This document shows, in pieces, positions 1 through 7,571 of a DNA stretch of 32,491 nucleotides. Below the pieces are notes generated by a model. That model had not been told where the DNA came from, did no database searches, and saw nothing but the letters and a program-made list of their open reading frames with translations. Every line of letters begins with the position of its first letter. The stretch's first letter is position 1. Source of the stretch: Erythrobacter sp. SCN 62-14 (GTDB lineage Bacteria > Pseudomonadota > Alphaproteobacteria > Sphingomonadales > Sphingomonadaceae); the NCBI GenBank assembly GCA_001724215.1, contig MEDW01000019.1:1-32491 (forward strand), in the 5' to 3' direction. The translations under genes and the position numbers were made by a program.

Positions 1-597
1 AGCGGCGTGCGCCTCCCCATGCCGCGCCAGCAGGTGAAGAAGTCGCGCGACCGGGCCAATATGTGCCTTGCCGATTTCATCGATCCGGCGGGCGACTGGA
101 TCGGCGGCTTTGCGGTCGGCATCCACGGGATCGACTCGCACAGCGAGCGGTTTCAGGCCGACAAGGACGATTATTCCGACATTTTGCTGAAGGCGCTGGC
201 GGATCGTTTTGCCGAAGCCTTTGCCGAGGCGCTGCACCAGCATGTGCGCACCACGCTGTGGGGCTATGCGCCGGGCGAACAGCTCGACAATGCGGCGCTT
301 ATCAAGGAGCAATATCGCGGCATCCGTCCCGCACCGGGTTACCCGGCGTGCCCCGATCACAGTCTCAAGCCGATCCTGTTCGACCTGCTCGATGCACCCG
401 CGAACACCGGCCTCACGCTGACCGAAAGCTTTGCCATGTGGCCAACCGCGGCGGTTTCGGGCTTCTATTTCGGGCATCCGCAGGCGGAATATTTCGGCGT
501 TGCCCGCGTAGGCCGCGACCAGCTGGAGGATTACGCGGCGCGGCGCGGGGTGGAGCTTGCCACGGCAGAGCGCTGGCTCAGGCCAAATCTCGATTGA
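1..597 (+). CDS. metH: Methionine synthase, cobalamin-dependent (MetH), C-terminal fragment
   Basis: The reading frame is open from the left edge, so the N-terminal part of the gene lies outside the window. The visible ~198 residues match the reactivation (AdoMet-binding) domain of MetH. The diagnostic stretch RPAPGYPACPDH is followed by KPILFDLL and then ESFAMWPTAAVSGFYFGHP, close to the C-terminus. In MetH this domain binds S-adenosylmethionine and, with a reductant, remethylates cob(II)alamin that has become oxidised. The full enzyme moves a methyl group from 5-methyl-tetrahydrofolate to homocysteine in the cytoplasm. The stop at 595-597 is 30 bases before the next gene. The family assignment is secure. 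The start, the homocysteine, folate and cobalamin modules, and any B12 riboswitch cannot be seen here. Confidence 0.95.
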   Translation, partial: SGVRLPMPRQQVKKSRDRANMCLADFIDPAGDWIGGFAVGIHGIDSHSERFQADKDDYSDILLKALADRFAEAFAEALHQHVRTTLWGYAPGEQLDNAALIKEQYRGIRPAPGYPACPDHSLKPILFDLLDAPANTGLTLTESFAMWPTAAVSGFYFGHPQAEYFGVARVGRDQLEDYAARRGVELATAERWLRPNLD

Positions 598-627
598 CGC
601 GAAAGGCAGGCGCGCGATGATGGGGGA

Positions 628-1815
628 ATGTGGAAACTCATGATCGCGGTGTGCGGCTCCATCCTTCCAGCGCTCGCGCAGGCCGCCGAATCCATGCCGC
701 CTGCGAGCGTCGTCGTCGCCTTCGACCGCGAGGGCCTGCGCCCGCTGATTGTCGAGGGGCTGGCCAACAAGGACAGCGGCCGTGCTGTTGCAGCCAATGA
801 TCCGGTGCGGATCGCCTCGATCTCCAAGCTGATCATGGCGCTCACCGCATTGCGGCTGATGGACGAGGGCAAGCTTGACCTGGAGCGTGACGTTTCGGAC
901 TATCTCGGCTGGACGCTGCGTTCGCCCTACCATCCGCAAGTGCCCGTCACGCTTGCCCACCTGCTGTCGCACCGGGCCGGGCTGTCGGACGCGGCGGGCT
1001 ATATCATCCCCCTTGGCGAGAGCCTTGAGGCCAAGCTGGCAGAGCCCGCCGCGTGGCGCGACACTGGTCCACCGGGCGAGGCCGCTTTCGAATACGCCAA
1101 TCTCGGCTCGCCGCTGGTGGCAACCGCGCTCGAGGCGGCGAGCGGTGAGCGTTACGATGCGCTGCTCGAACGGCTGGTGTTTGCCCCGCTTGGCATCGCG
1201 GCCTGCGTGAACTGGACCCGCTGCGACGAGGCGACCAAAGCCCGGGCGGTGACGCTCTATCGCCACACTGGCGAGGTCGCGCGCGATGATCCGGCGGATC
1301 TCGAATGTCCCATCCCTGTGGCCGAAGGGCTCGCGTGCACCCTTGATGACTATGTCCCCGGCACCAATGCCTCGGTGTTCTCGCCGCAGGGGGGCGTCAG
1401 GATCGGGATGGTCGATCTGGCCAAAATCGGGCAAGCCATGCTGCGAGCAGAAGAAACCGGCTTTCTTACAGAAAAGGCGCTGCTGATCTGGATTTACGCC
1501 ATGATCAACACGGTGAACAGTGAAACGCGGGGCGAGGCTGCGGCCGGCTTTTGCGGCTATGGGCTGGGGGCCTATATCAGGCATAATTCGCCGCCGTGCC
1601 GGGATGATCTGTTTGCCGACGGGCAGGAGCGGATCGGCCACGGGGGCGAGGCCTATGGGCTGCGTTCGGGCCTGTGGTTCGATCTGGGCGGCGGCACAGG
1701 CTTTGCCTATTTCATCACCGAAGTTCCCCCGCCATCGGGCGTGGTGGAAACCTCGGCCTCAGACCCGCGCGAACAGGCGCTGATCGCTCGCGCACGGGCG
1801 CTTATGGAGCAGTAG
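628..1815 (+). CDS. Exported serine hydrolase of the beta-lactamase / class C (S12) family
   Basis: The 395-residue protein begins with a short hydrophobic signal sequence ending near ALAQAAE (about residue 21), so it is probably periplasmic. Three S12-type elements are visible: S64-I-S-K67 (SxxK nucleophile), Y156-A-N158 (YxN) and an HGGEAYG segment near residue 340 in place of the KTG box. The LLSHRAGL segment after SxxK is typical of the esterase/DD-peptidase-like branch. Members hydrolyse peptides, esters or beta-lactams, and the real substrate cannot be told from sequence. The start is uncertain. ATG at 628 has a G-rich run almost touching it, while ATG at 640 (residue 5) is better spaced from that run and leaves the signal peptide intact. 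The protein need not confer antibiotic resistance. No partner gene is evident. Confidence 0.85.
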   Translation: MWKLMIAVCGSILPALAQAAESMPPASVVVAFDREGLRPLIVEGLANKDSGRAVAANDPVRIASISKLIMALTALRLMDEGKLDLERDVSDYLGWTLRSPYHPQVPVTLAHLLSHRAGLSDAAGYIIPLGESLEAKLAEPAAWRDTGPPGEAAFEYANLGSPLVATALEAASGERYDALLERLVFAPLGIAACVNWTRCDEATKARAVTLYRHTGEVARDDPADLECPIPVAEGLACTLDDYVPGTNASVFSPQGGVRIGMVDLAKIGQAMLRAEETGFLTEKALLIWIYAMINTVNSETRGEAAAGFCGYGLGAYIRHNSPPCRDDLFADGQERIGHGGEAYGLRSGLWFDLGGGTGFAYFITEVPPPSGVVETSASDPREQALIARARALMEQ

Positions 1816-1931
1816 CGCAACATAGCATCACTTTTCCCGCGCAATTCGTGCCCAAAGCTGCAAACCGCGATTGACGCGGCATTGTGCATCCGCGAAAGGA
1901 AGCGGGCCTGCCGGGAGCGATTCCGGCGTCT

Positions 1932-2152
1932 TTCGCGGGAGAGACAGGTTCGCGCCCCTCGGGATGCGGAATGGCGCCGAAGGAGCAACCGCCCCGGAAA
2001 CTCTCAGGCAAATGGACCGCGACAGACAGGGCACTCTGGAAAGCGCCTTTGCGGGTTTCCTCGCCAAGGCCACCGAAGGGGAAAGCGCTGACAGAGCCTT
2101 TGATGGGCTCACCCAGCGCCCAAGCTCTCAGGTCACCCGACAGAGGGGGCAG
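1932..2152 (+). ncRNA. Tandem glycine riboswitch (two aptamers) upstream of gcvT
   Basis: Two glycine-aptamer cores occur back to back. Aptamer 1 (about 1932-2042) has the 5' GCGGGAGAG strand, GCCGAAGGAGCAA at 1974-1986, CTCTCAGGCAAA near 2001-2012, GGACCG and a closing ACTCTGGAAAGC. Aptamer 2 (about 2037-2152) shares the GGAAAGC junction, then has ACCGAAGGGGAAAGC near 2072-2086, CTCTCAGGT near 2126-2134 and ACCCGACAGAGGGGG. These are the conserved elements of the known gcvT glycine riboswitch, which in other bacteria turns on the cleavage system when glycine is high. The 5' strand of aptamer 2 carries GGAAAG rather than the GGAGAG seen in aptamer 1. The RNA leads directly into the gcvT-H-(GT)-PA-PB operon. 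Exact helix boundaries were judged by eye. Confidence 0.93.
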
Positions 2153-2159
2153 GAATTTG

Positions 2160-2187
2160 GTAGCGCCCGCAAGGCGTTGCTTTTCTT
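2160..2187 (+). terminator. Terminator-like hairpin after the glycine riboswitch (possible expression platform)
   Basis: Bases 2160-2167 pair with 2173-2180 in an 8-bp stem that includes two G-U pairs, with the loop CGCAA. The stem is followed at once by TTTTCTT (2181-2187). The hairpin lies just 3' of the second aptamer and about 30 bases before the gcvT start. This is where an intrinsic terminator would sit in a transcriptional riboswitch. The structure is seen in sequence. Its use as a glycine-controlled terminator is inference. Confidence 0.55.
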
Positions 2188-2216
2188 GTCATTGCTGTAT
2201 TGCGGGAACCTGCCCT

Positions 2217-3353
2217 GTGAGCGACCAGACCGACCACGCCGCTGAATCCGAAGACGCGCTGCCGCTTGATCCGCTGCCGCTGGATGCGTGGCATCGTGCG
2301 CAAGGGGCCCGCATGGTTCCCTTTGCCGGCTATGATATGCCGATCCAATATGAAGGGATTGTCGCCGAACATCACTGGACGCGGACAAATGCGGGCTTGT
2401 TCGATGTAAGCCACATGGGGCAATTGCTGCTTTCTGGCGAAGGGCTGGATGCGGCGGTCGAAGCCATCCTGCCGATTGATCTGTCCACGCTCAAACTTGG
2501 CCAGCAACGCTATTCGTTGCTGCTGGATGAGACCGGCGGAGTGCTTGATGATCTGATGGTGTCGCGCCTTGAGGGCGCGCTCTATCTGGTGGTGAACGGG
2601 GCGACCAAGTGGGACGATATTGCCCATTTGCGCGAATATCTCCCCGATGAAATCACGCTTCAGCATATGGAGGAACACGCTCTGCTGGCGCTGCAAGGAC
2701 CCAAGGCGGCAGAGGTGCTGGCGCGCCATGTTCCGGGGGTCGCTGCGCTCACTTTCATGAAGTTTGCCGCTTTCACGCTGGCGGGCCATCCGGTGCAGAT
2801 CGCGCGCGCGGGCTATACCGGCGAGGACGGCTTTGAAATCTCGCTGCCCGCCGAGGCGGCAGAGGAAATCGCCACGCTGCTGTGCGCCGAGGCGGAAGTG
2901 AAGCCGATCGGCCTTGGCGCGCGCGATTCCTTGCGGCTTGAGGCAGGCTTACCGCTTTACGGCCATGACATGACGCCCGAAACCTCCCCGATTGAGGCAG
3001 GCGCTGCGTTCGGCATTAACAAGCGCCGCCGGACGGAAGGTGGTTTTCCCGGTGTTGACCGGATCATCCGCGAAATCAACGAAGGCACGGCCCGCAAGTG
3101 GGTTGGCCTCAAGATCGAAGGCCGCCTGCCCGCGCGCGAAGGCGCTGAAGTTTTCGCAGGCGGCGCCCACGTCGGCACCGTCACCAGCGGCGGCTTTTCG
3201 CCCACGCTCCAGCAGCCGATTGCCATGGCCTATGTGGCAAGCGATCACGCCGCGCCCGGCTCAGCCCTTGAAGTGGAAGTGAGAGGCAAACGCCTCGCTG
3301 CCACTGTCACGCCTACACCTTTTGTCCCGCATCGCTATTACCGAGGGAGCTAA
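2217..3353 (+). CDS. gcvT: Glycine cleavage system T protein (aminomethyltransferase)
   Basis: GcvT takes the aminomethyl group from the lipoyl arm of GcvH and, with tetrahydrofolate, makes 5,10-methylene-THF and ammonia. The 378-residue protein has the family's N-terminal LDAWHRAQGARMVPFAGYDMPIQY block. It then has DVSHMGQ, the folate-domain segment ARAGYTGEDGFEIS, and the late GLGARDSLRLEAGLPLYGHD block. The frame is open far upstream through the riboswitch, so I take the GTG at 2217 as the start. It gives VSDQTDH at a normal distance before the conserved core, with GGGAA about 10 bases upstream. The gene is first in the gcv operon, 3 bases before gcvH, and is controlled by the upstream glycine riboswitch. 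Length is normal for the family. Confidence 0.95.
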   Translation: MSDQTDHAAESEDALPLDPLPLDAWHRAQGARMVPFAGYDMPIQYEGIVAEHHWTRTNAGLFDVSHMGQLLLSGEGLDAAVEAILPIDLSTLKLGQQRYSLLLDETGGVLDDLMVSRLEGALYLVVNGATKWDDIAHLREYLPDEITLQHMEEHALLALQGPKAAEVLARHVPGVAALTFMKFAAFTLAGHPVQIARAGYTGEDGFEISLPAEAAEEIATLLCAEAEVKPIGLGARDSLRLEAGLPLYGHDMTPETSPIEAGAAFGINKRRRTEGGFPGVDRIIREINEGTARKWVGLKIEGRLPAREGAEVFAGGAHVGTVTSGGFSPTLQQPIAMAYVASDHAAPGSALEVEVRGKRLAATVTPTPFVPHRYYRGS

Positions 3354-3356
3354 GCA

Positions 3357-3728
3357 ATGCCGCGTTACTTTACCGATGAACATGAATGGATTGATGTTGC
3401 AGGCGATATCGCCACCGTCGGCATCACCGATTACGCGCAAAGCCAGCTGGGCGATATTGTCTTTGTTGAGCTGCCCGCCCCCGGCACCGCCGTGGAAAAG
3501 GGCAAGGATGCGGCCGTTGTTGAAAGCGTCAAGGCTGCGAGCGATGTCTATGCGCCGATCTCGGGCGAAGTGACCGAAGCCAACGCCGCGCTTGAAGAGG
3601 ATCCTGCGCTCGTCAACACCAGCCCCGAGGCTGACGGCTGGTTTTTCAAGATGACCATAGGCGATGCCAGCGAACTTGATGGCCTGATGGACGAGGCCGC
3701 TTACAAGGAATTCGTCGCCTCGCTATGA
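3357..3728 (+). CDS. gcvH: Glycine cleavage system H protein (lipoyl carrier)
   Basis: This small 123-residue protein is the lipoyl shuttle of the glycine cleavage complex. It carries the aminomethyl intermediate from the P protein to the T protein and the reduced arm to the L protein. The lipoylation segment [19 protein letters not shown] is intact, with the modified lysine at K59. The N-terminus ([11 protein letters not shown]) and the [19 protein letters not shown] block are classic GcvH. It starts 3 bases after gcvT, with GGGAG ending about 7 bases before the ATG. Its stop codon overlaps the start of the following gene (ATGA at 3725-3728). Translational coupling to that unexpected neighbour is therefore likely. 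Confidence 0.97.
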   Translation: MPRYFTDEHEWIDVAGDIATVGITDYAQSQLGDIVFVELPAPGTAVEKGKDAAVVESVKAASDVYAPISGEVTEANAALEEDPALVNTSPEADGWFFKMTIGDASELDGLMDEAAYKEFVASL

Positions 3729-4540
3729 CCAGCGTTCCGCCCCTGACCATCACCCGCGATGTGCATCTGATGGTGGCCAGCCCCCTCAAGGGTGGGGCCA
3801 AGGCTGACTATCTGCGCGCGCTGGTCGGGCTTGCCACTCTGGCGGGGCGCGAGGGCTATGCCTGCTCTTACGCCTGGCTGGATGGCAGGGGGGCAATGGA
3901 TCGTGCGCGCAATGGATTGGTCGGGGTTTTCCTTTCGACGAGAGCTTCTCATCTGGTGCTGGTGGATGGCGATGTGGGCTTTGTCGCTGAGGATATTGCC
4001 CGCGCGATCGACCTGATGCGGCGCGATGATGCCTACCGCGTGATTGTGGCGTCTTGTCCCGAAGCGCGGATCAATTGGCCTGTGGTGGCCGCTGCCAGCG
4101 CGCTGGGTGCAGCCGAGACAAACCCTGCCGTGCTGGAGCAATTCAGTGGGCGATTCAGCTTTGAACTGGTGGACAATGACGGCGGCCTTGCGCTTGATCA
4201 CCCGGCAGAATTGGCGTGGGCGAGCGCCGGCCTGATGGTGATTGAGCGCACAGTGATCGAGAGCCTGTGCGCGCGCCATCCCGAGACCCAATATCGCGCC
4301 ATGCCGCAGGATTTGGTGGGAGGACGCCCCTGCGAGACGCTCCACGCTTTGTTTCAACCAACGATTGATCCGGCAAGCGGCCAGTACCTGTCCGTAGACA
4401 TGCTGTTTTGCCAACGTGCACGCGCGGCGGGTTTCCGTTTGTGGCTGGCCCCGTGGATGCAGACCACCCGCACCGCTTCTGCCCGTTTTGCAGGTTCGCT
4501 CGCCGCGCTTGGTGCGCTGAGCGATGAGATGCCTGAATGA
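3725..4540 (+). CDS. GT-A-like glycosyltransferase-fold protein embedded in the gcv operon
   Basis: This 271-residue protein has no role known to me in glycine cleavage. Visible features suggest a nucleotide-diphospho-sugar transferase (GT-A) fold. These are an N-terminal beta strand (DVHLMVAS), RARNGLV near residues 60-66, the acidic [10 protein letters not shown] motif (D81-G-D83, a DxD-like metal site), then [12 protein letters not shown] and a C-terminal [15 protein letters not shown] segment. I recall similar proteins annotated only as hypothetical or glycosyltransferase-like. No signal peptide or membrane segment is evident. It overlaps gcvH by 4 bases (ATGA) and precedes gcvPA by 36 bases, so it is almost certainly cotranscribed and glycine-regulated. 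What it modifies is unknown. The gene itself is secure; the fold call is moderate. Confidence 0.6.
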   Translation: MTSVPPLTITRDVHLMVASPLKGGAKADYLRALVGLATLAGREGYACSYAWLDGRGAMDRARNGLVGVFLSTRASHLVLVDGDVGFVAEDIARAIDLMRRDDAYRVIVASCPEARINWPVVAAASALGAAETNPAVLEQFSGRFSFELVDNDGGLALDHPAELAWASAGLMVIERTVIESLCARHPETQYRAMPQDLVGGRPCETLHALFQPTIDPASGQYLSVDMLFCQRARAAGFRLWLAPWMQTTRTASARFAGSLAALGALSDEMPE

Positions 4541-4576
4541 TCAACACCTTTTAACTCCAGCCGATGGAATTGCCCC

Positions 4577-5950
4577 ATGCGCTACCTTCCTCTCACTGAC
4601 ACTGACCGGGCCGAAATGCTTGCCACAATAGGCGCAGGCTCGATTGACGATCTGTTTGTCGATGTGCCTGCCGTGGCGCAGCTTGATGGGCCGATCCGCG
4701 ATCTGCCGATGCACGCATCCGAAATGGCGGTGGAACGCCATATGAAAAGCCTCGCGGCGAAGAATCTGGTGGCAGGCGACGCGCCGTTCTTCCTCGGGGC
4801 AGGGGCCTATCGCCACCATGTTCCGGCCAGCGTTGACACGATCATCCAGCGCGGCGAATTCCTCACTGCTTACACGCCCTATCAGCCCGAAATCGCGCAG
4901 GGCACGCTGCAGATGCTGTTTGAATTCCAGACGCAGGTTGCCCGGCTTTATGGCTGCGCGGTGGCCAATGCCTCGCTCTATGACGGCTCGACCGCGTGCT
5001 GGGAGGCGGTCGCCATGGCGGCGCGCGTCACCAAGCGCAGCCGCGCGGTGCTGTCGGGCGCGCTCCACCCGCATTACGCCGAGGTGGTGAAAACCATGGC
5101 GCAGTTCACCGGCTATACGATCGGCGATGCGCTGCCCTCGATCACGCCTGACCCTGAGCTTCCGGGCCTGATCGGCCGCATCGACGAGGACACCGCCTGC
5201 GTGGTGGTGCAATATCCCGATATTCTCGGCCGCATCAGCGATCTTACCCCGATTGCCGAGGCAGCCCACGCCAAGGGCGCGCTCTTGGTGGTGGTCAACA
5301 CCGAACCTGTCGCGCTGGGGGCGATCAAAAGCCCCGGTGAAATGGGCGCGGATATCGTGGTGGGTGAGGGGCAGTCCTTGGGTGTTGGCCTGCAATTTGG
5401 CGGGCCATACCTCGGGCTTTTCGCGGTGCGCGATCCCAAGCATGTGCGCCAGATGCCGGGCCGCTTGTGCGGCGAGACGACCGATGCGGAGGGCAAGCGC
5501 GGTTTTGTGCTGACGCTTTCGACCCGCGAACAGCATATCCGCCGCGAGAAAGCGACGAGCAATATCTGCACCAATTCCGGGCTCTGCGCGCTCGCTTTCA
5601 CCGTCCACATGACGCTGCTGGGAGAACGCGGCCTGCGCGAGTTGGCGGCGGAAAACCACCGGCTCGCCTGCCTTGCCGCTGACCGCTTGACCAAGGTGCC
5701 GGGGGTGCGCGTGCTCAACAACGGGTTCTTCAACGAGTTTACTGTGATGCTCGATGGCAAGCCCGCGCGCGAGATTGTGCGCGATCTGGCAGACCGCGGC
5801 GTGCTGGCGGGTGTTTCGCTGGGGCGGCTCTATCCGGGGGTTGAGGCGCTGCAGCAGGCGTTGCTGGTCGCGGTCACCGAAACCACCACTGAAGACGATA
5901 TCGAAATGCTCGCAACAGAGCTGGAAGCCAGCCTCAAGGAGACTGTGTGA
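4577..5950 (+). CDS. gcvPA: Glycine dehydrogenase (decarboxylating) subunit 1, P protein alpha
   Basis: This is the N-terminal half of the glycine decarboxylase P protein, found as a separate subunit in many bacteria. With GcvPB it decarboxylates glycine and passes the aminomethyl group to lipoyl-GcvH. The 457-residue product shows the standard start ([15 protein letters not shown]), [19 protein letters not shown], the [15 protein letters not shown] block, [10 protein letters not shown] and [20 protein letters not shown]. The PLP lysine is in the other subunit, as expected. Length is typical. The ATG has only a weak GGAAT upstream. The stop (5948-5950) overlaps the ATG of gcvPB by one base, which suggests coupled translation and equal subunit production. 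Confidence 0.96.
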   Translation: MRYLPLTDTDRAEMLATIGAGSIDDLFVDVPAVAQLDGPIRDLPMHASEMAVERHMKSLAAKNLVAGDAPFFLGAGAYRHHVPASVDTIIQRGEFLTAYTPYQPEIAQGTLQMLFEFQTQVARLYGCAVANASLYDGSTACWEAVAMAARVTKRSRAVLSGALHPHYAEVVKTMAQFTGYTIGDALPSITPDPELPGLIGRIDEDTACVVVQYPDILGRISDLTPIAEAAHAKGALLVVVNTEPVALGAIKSPGEMGADIVVGEGQSLGVGLQFGGPYLGLFAVRDPKHVRQMPGRLCGETTDAEGKRGFVLTLSTREQHIRREKATSNICTNSGLCALAFTVHMTLLGERGLRELAAENHRLACLAADRLTKVPGVRVLNNGFFNEFTVMLDGKPAREIVRDLADRGVLAGVSLGRLYPGVEALQQALLVAVTETTTEDDIEMLATELEASLKETV

Positions 5951-7506
5951 TGAACGCCCCCAACAAGTCCGGCTGGAAGCCCGAAATGCAGGTTGCCGAT
6001 GATGGCTTTGCTGGCGGCCCTGCCACCACCACCGGCAACCGCGCGCTGATGCTCGAAGAACCGCTGCTGTTCGAAATCGGCCGCGCTGATGTGACCGGCG
6101 TTGATCTGCCGTCGCTTGATCCCGCGCGCACCACGCGGCTGGGCGGGCTGGAGCGGGCCGAGCCGATTGGGCTGGTTGGCCTGACCGAGCCGGAAACCGT
6201 ACGCCATTACACGCGCCTGTCGCGGCAGAATTACGGGATTGATCTCGGGTTCTTCCCGCTGGGAAGCTGCACCATGAAGCACAACCCGCGCCTTAACGAG
6301 AAAATGGCGCGGCTGCCCGGTTTTGCCGATATCCACCCGCTTCAGCCGCAATCCACCGTGCAGGGCGCGCTCGAAGTCATTGCCCAACTGGGCGAATGGC
6401 TTTGCAAGCTGACCGGAATGCCGGGTGTCGCGATGAGCCCCAAGGCCGGCGCGCATGGCGAGCTTTGCGGGATCCTCGCAATCCGCGCGGCCCACACCGC
6501 ACGCGGCGATGCGCGCGAGGTGGTGCTGGTTCCCGAAAGCGCCCACGGGACGAACCCTGCGACCGCCGCCTTTGCCGGTTACCGGGTCGAGGATATCCCC
6601 GCAACGCCCGAAGGCCGGGTGGATGTGGCAGCGCTCAAGGCGCGGCTGGGGCCGGATGTGGCAGCCGTGATGATCACCAATCCCAACACCTGCGGATTGT
6701 TCGAAAAGGACTTCCGCGAGATCGCCGATGCGGTGCACGCAGCAGGCGGATACGTCTATTGCGATGGGGCGAACTTCAACGCCATCGTGGGCCGGGTGCG
6801 TCCGGGCGATCTGGGCGTCGATGCGATGCACATCAACCTCCACAAGACCTTTTCAACGCCCCACGGTGGTGGGGGGCCGGGGTCTGGCCCGGTGGTGTTC
6901 TCCGAAGCGCTCGCGCCCTATGCTCCGCTGCCTTTCGTGCGGCAGGACGAAAGCGGCGCCTTCTATCTTGTCGAGGAAGAACACCGCGAGGAGCGGGGCC
7001 CCAGCTTTGGCCGGATGACCGCGTTCCATGGCCAGATGGGGATGTTCACCCGCGCGCTCACCTATATGCTGAGCCACGGCGCGGATGGCCTCAAGCAGGT
7101 GGCCGAAGACGCGGTCCTCAACGCCAATTACATCCTGCGTTCAATGGAGGATATTCTCCACGCGCCTTTCGCCGCCAGCGGGCCGTGCATGCACGAGGCG
7201 CTGTTTGGCGACAAGAACTTCGGCGGCGGGCTCTCCACCCTTGATGTCGCCAAGGGGCTGATCGATGAAGGCTATCACCCGATGACGGTTTATTTCCCGC
7301 TGGTGGTGCACGGCGCGATGCTGGTCGAGCCTACCGAAACGGAAAGCAAGGCGGCGATCGATCAGTTCATCACCGCCTTCCGCGCCGTAGTGGAGCGGGC
7401 GCTGGCCGGGGACGAAGGTTTGAAACAGGCCCCCTACTATGCGCCGCGCCGCCGGCTTGATGAAACAGCAGCGGCTAGGAAGCCGAAGCTGGCGTTTGAG
7501 GGGTAA
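5950..7506 (+). CDS. gcvPB: Glycine dehydrogenase (decarboxylating) subunit 2, P protein beta
   Basis: This is the PLP-binding half of the split P protein. The cofactor lysine is in HINLHKTFSTPHGGGGPG (about K299), and the adjacent glycine-rich loop is intact. Other landmarks are FFPLGSCTMKHNPR, SPKAGAHGELCGI, PESAHGTNPATAAFAGY, ITNPNTCGLFE and HPMTVYFPLVVHGAMLVEPTE. The product is 518 residues from ATG 5950; a GTG at 5947 would add one residue. The ATG overlaps the gcvPA stop. This is the last gene of the glycine operon and runs convergently toward mmsA with a 44-base gap. No gcvL/lpd gene is present, so the dihydrolipoamide dehydrogenase must be encoded elsewhere. Confidence 0.96.
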   Translation: MNAPNKSGWKPEMQVADDGFAGGPATTTGNRALMLEEPLLFEIGRADVTGVDLPSLDPARTTRLGGLERAEPIGLVGLTEPETVRHYTRLSRQNYGIDLGFFPLGSCTMKHNPRLNEKMARLPGFADIHPLQPQSTVQGALEVIAQLGEWLCKLTGMPGVAMSPKAGAHGELCGILAIRAAHTARGDAREVVLVPESAHGTNPATAAFAGYRVEDIPATPEGRVDVAALKARLGPDVAAVMITNPNTCGLFEKDFREIADAVHAAGGYVYCDGANFNAIVGRVRPGDLGVDAMHINLHKTFSTPHGGGGPGSGPVVFSEALAPYAPLPFVRQDESGAFYLVEEEHREERGPSFGRMTAFHGQMGMFTRALTYMLSHGADGLKQVAEDAVLNANYILRSMEDILHAPFAASGPCMHEALFGDKNFGGGLSTLDVAKGLIDEGYHPMTVYFPLVVHGAMLVEPTETESKAAIDQFITAFRAVVERALAGDEGLKQAPYYAPRRRLDETAAARKPKLAFEG

Positions 7507-7549
7507 GCGATAGGCGAGGGCGGCGCTGTGCCTGCCCCTGCTTGCTCAT

Positions 7550-7571
7550 GTCATCCCATCGTCGGGATGAC
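7550..7571. repeat. Short hairpin at the gcvPB/mmsA convergence
   Basis: GTCATCCC (7550-7557) pairs perfectly with GGGATGAC (7564-7571) around a 6-base loop. It spans the mmsA stop codon between the convergent gene ends. There is no T-run on either side, so it is a poor intrinsic terminator. The arms resemble the GTCATCCC/GGGATGAC repeats scattered in many alphaproteobacterial genomes, and it may be a small remnant of one. Confidence 0.4.

Noticed and set aside
1884..2216. Open reading frame extending upstream of gcvT through the riboswitch
   Set aside because: The frame merely happens to be open. The conserved glycine aptamers occupy it, and GTG 2217 gives the normal GcvT N-terminus.
4541..5659. 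Long minus-strand open frame opposite gcvPA
   Set aside because: It is Arg/His-rich shadow coding opposite a highly conserved gene.
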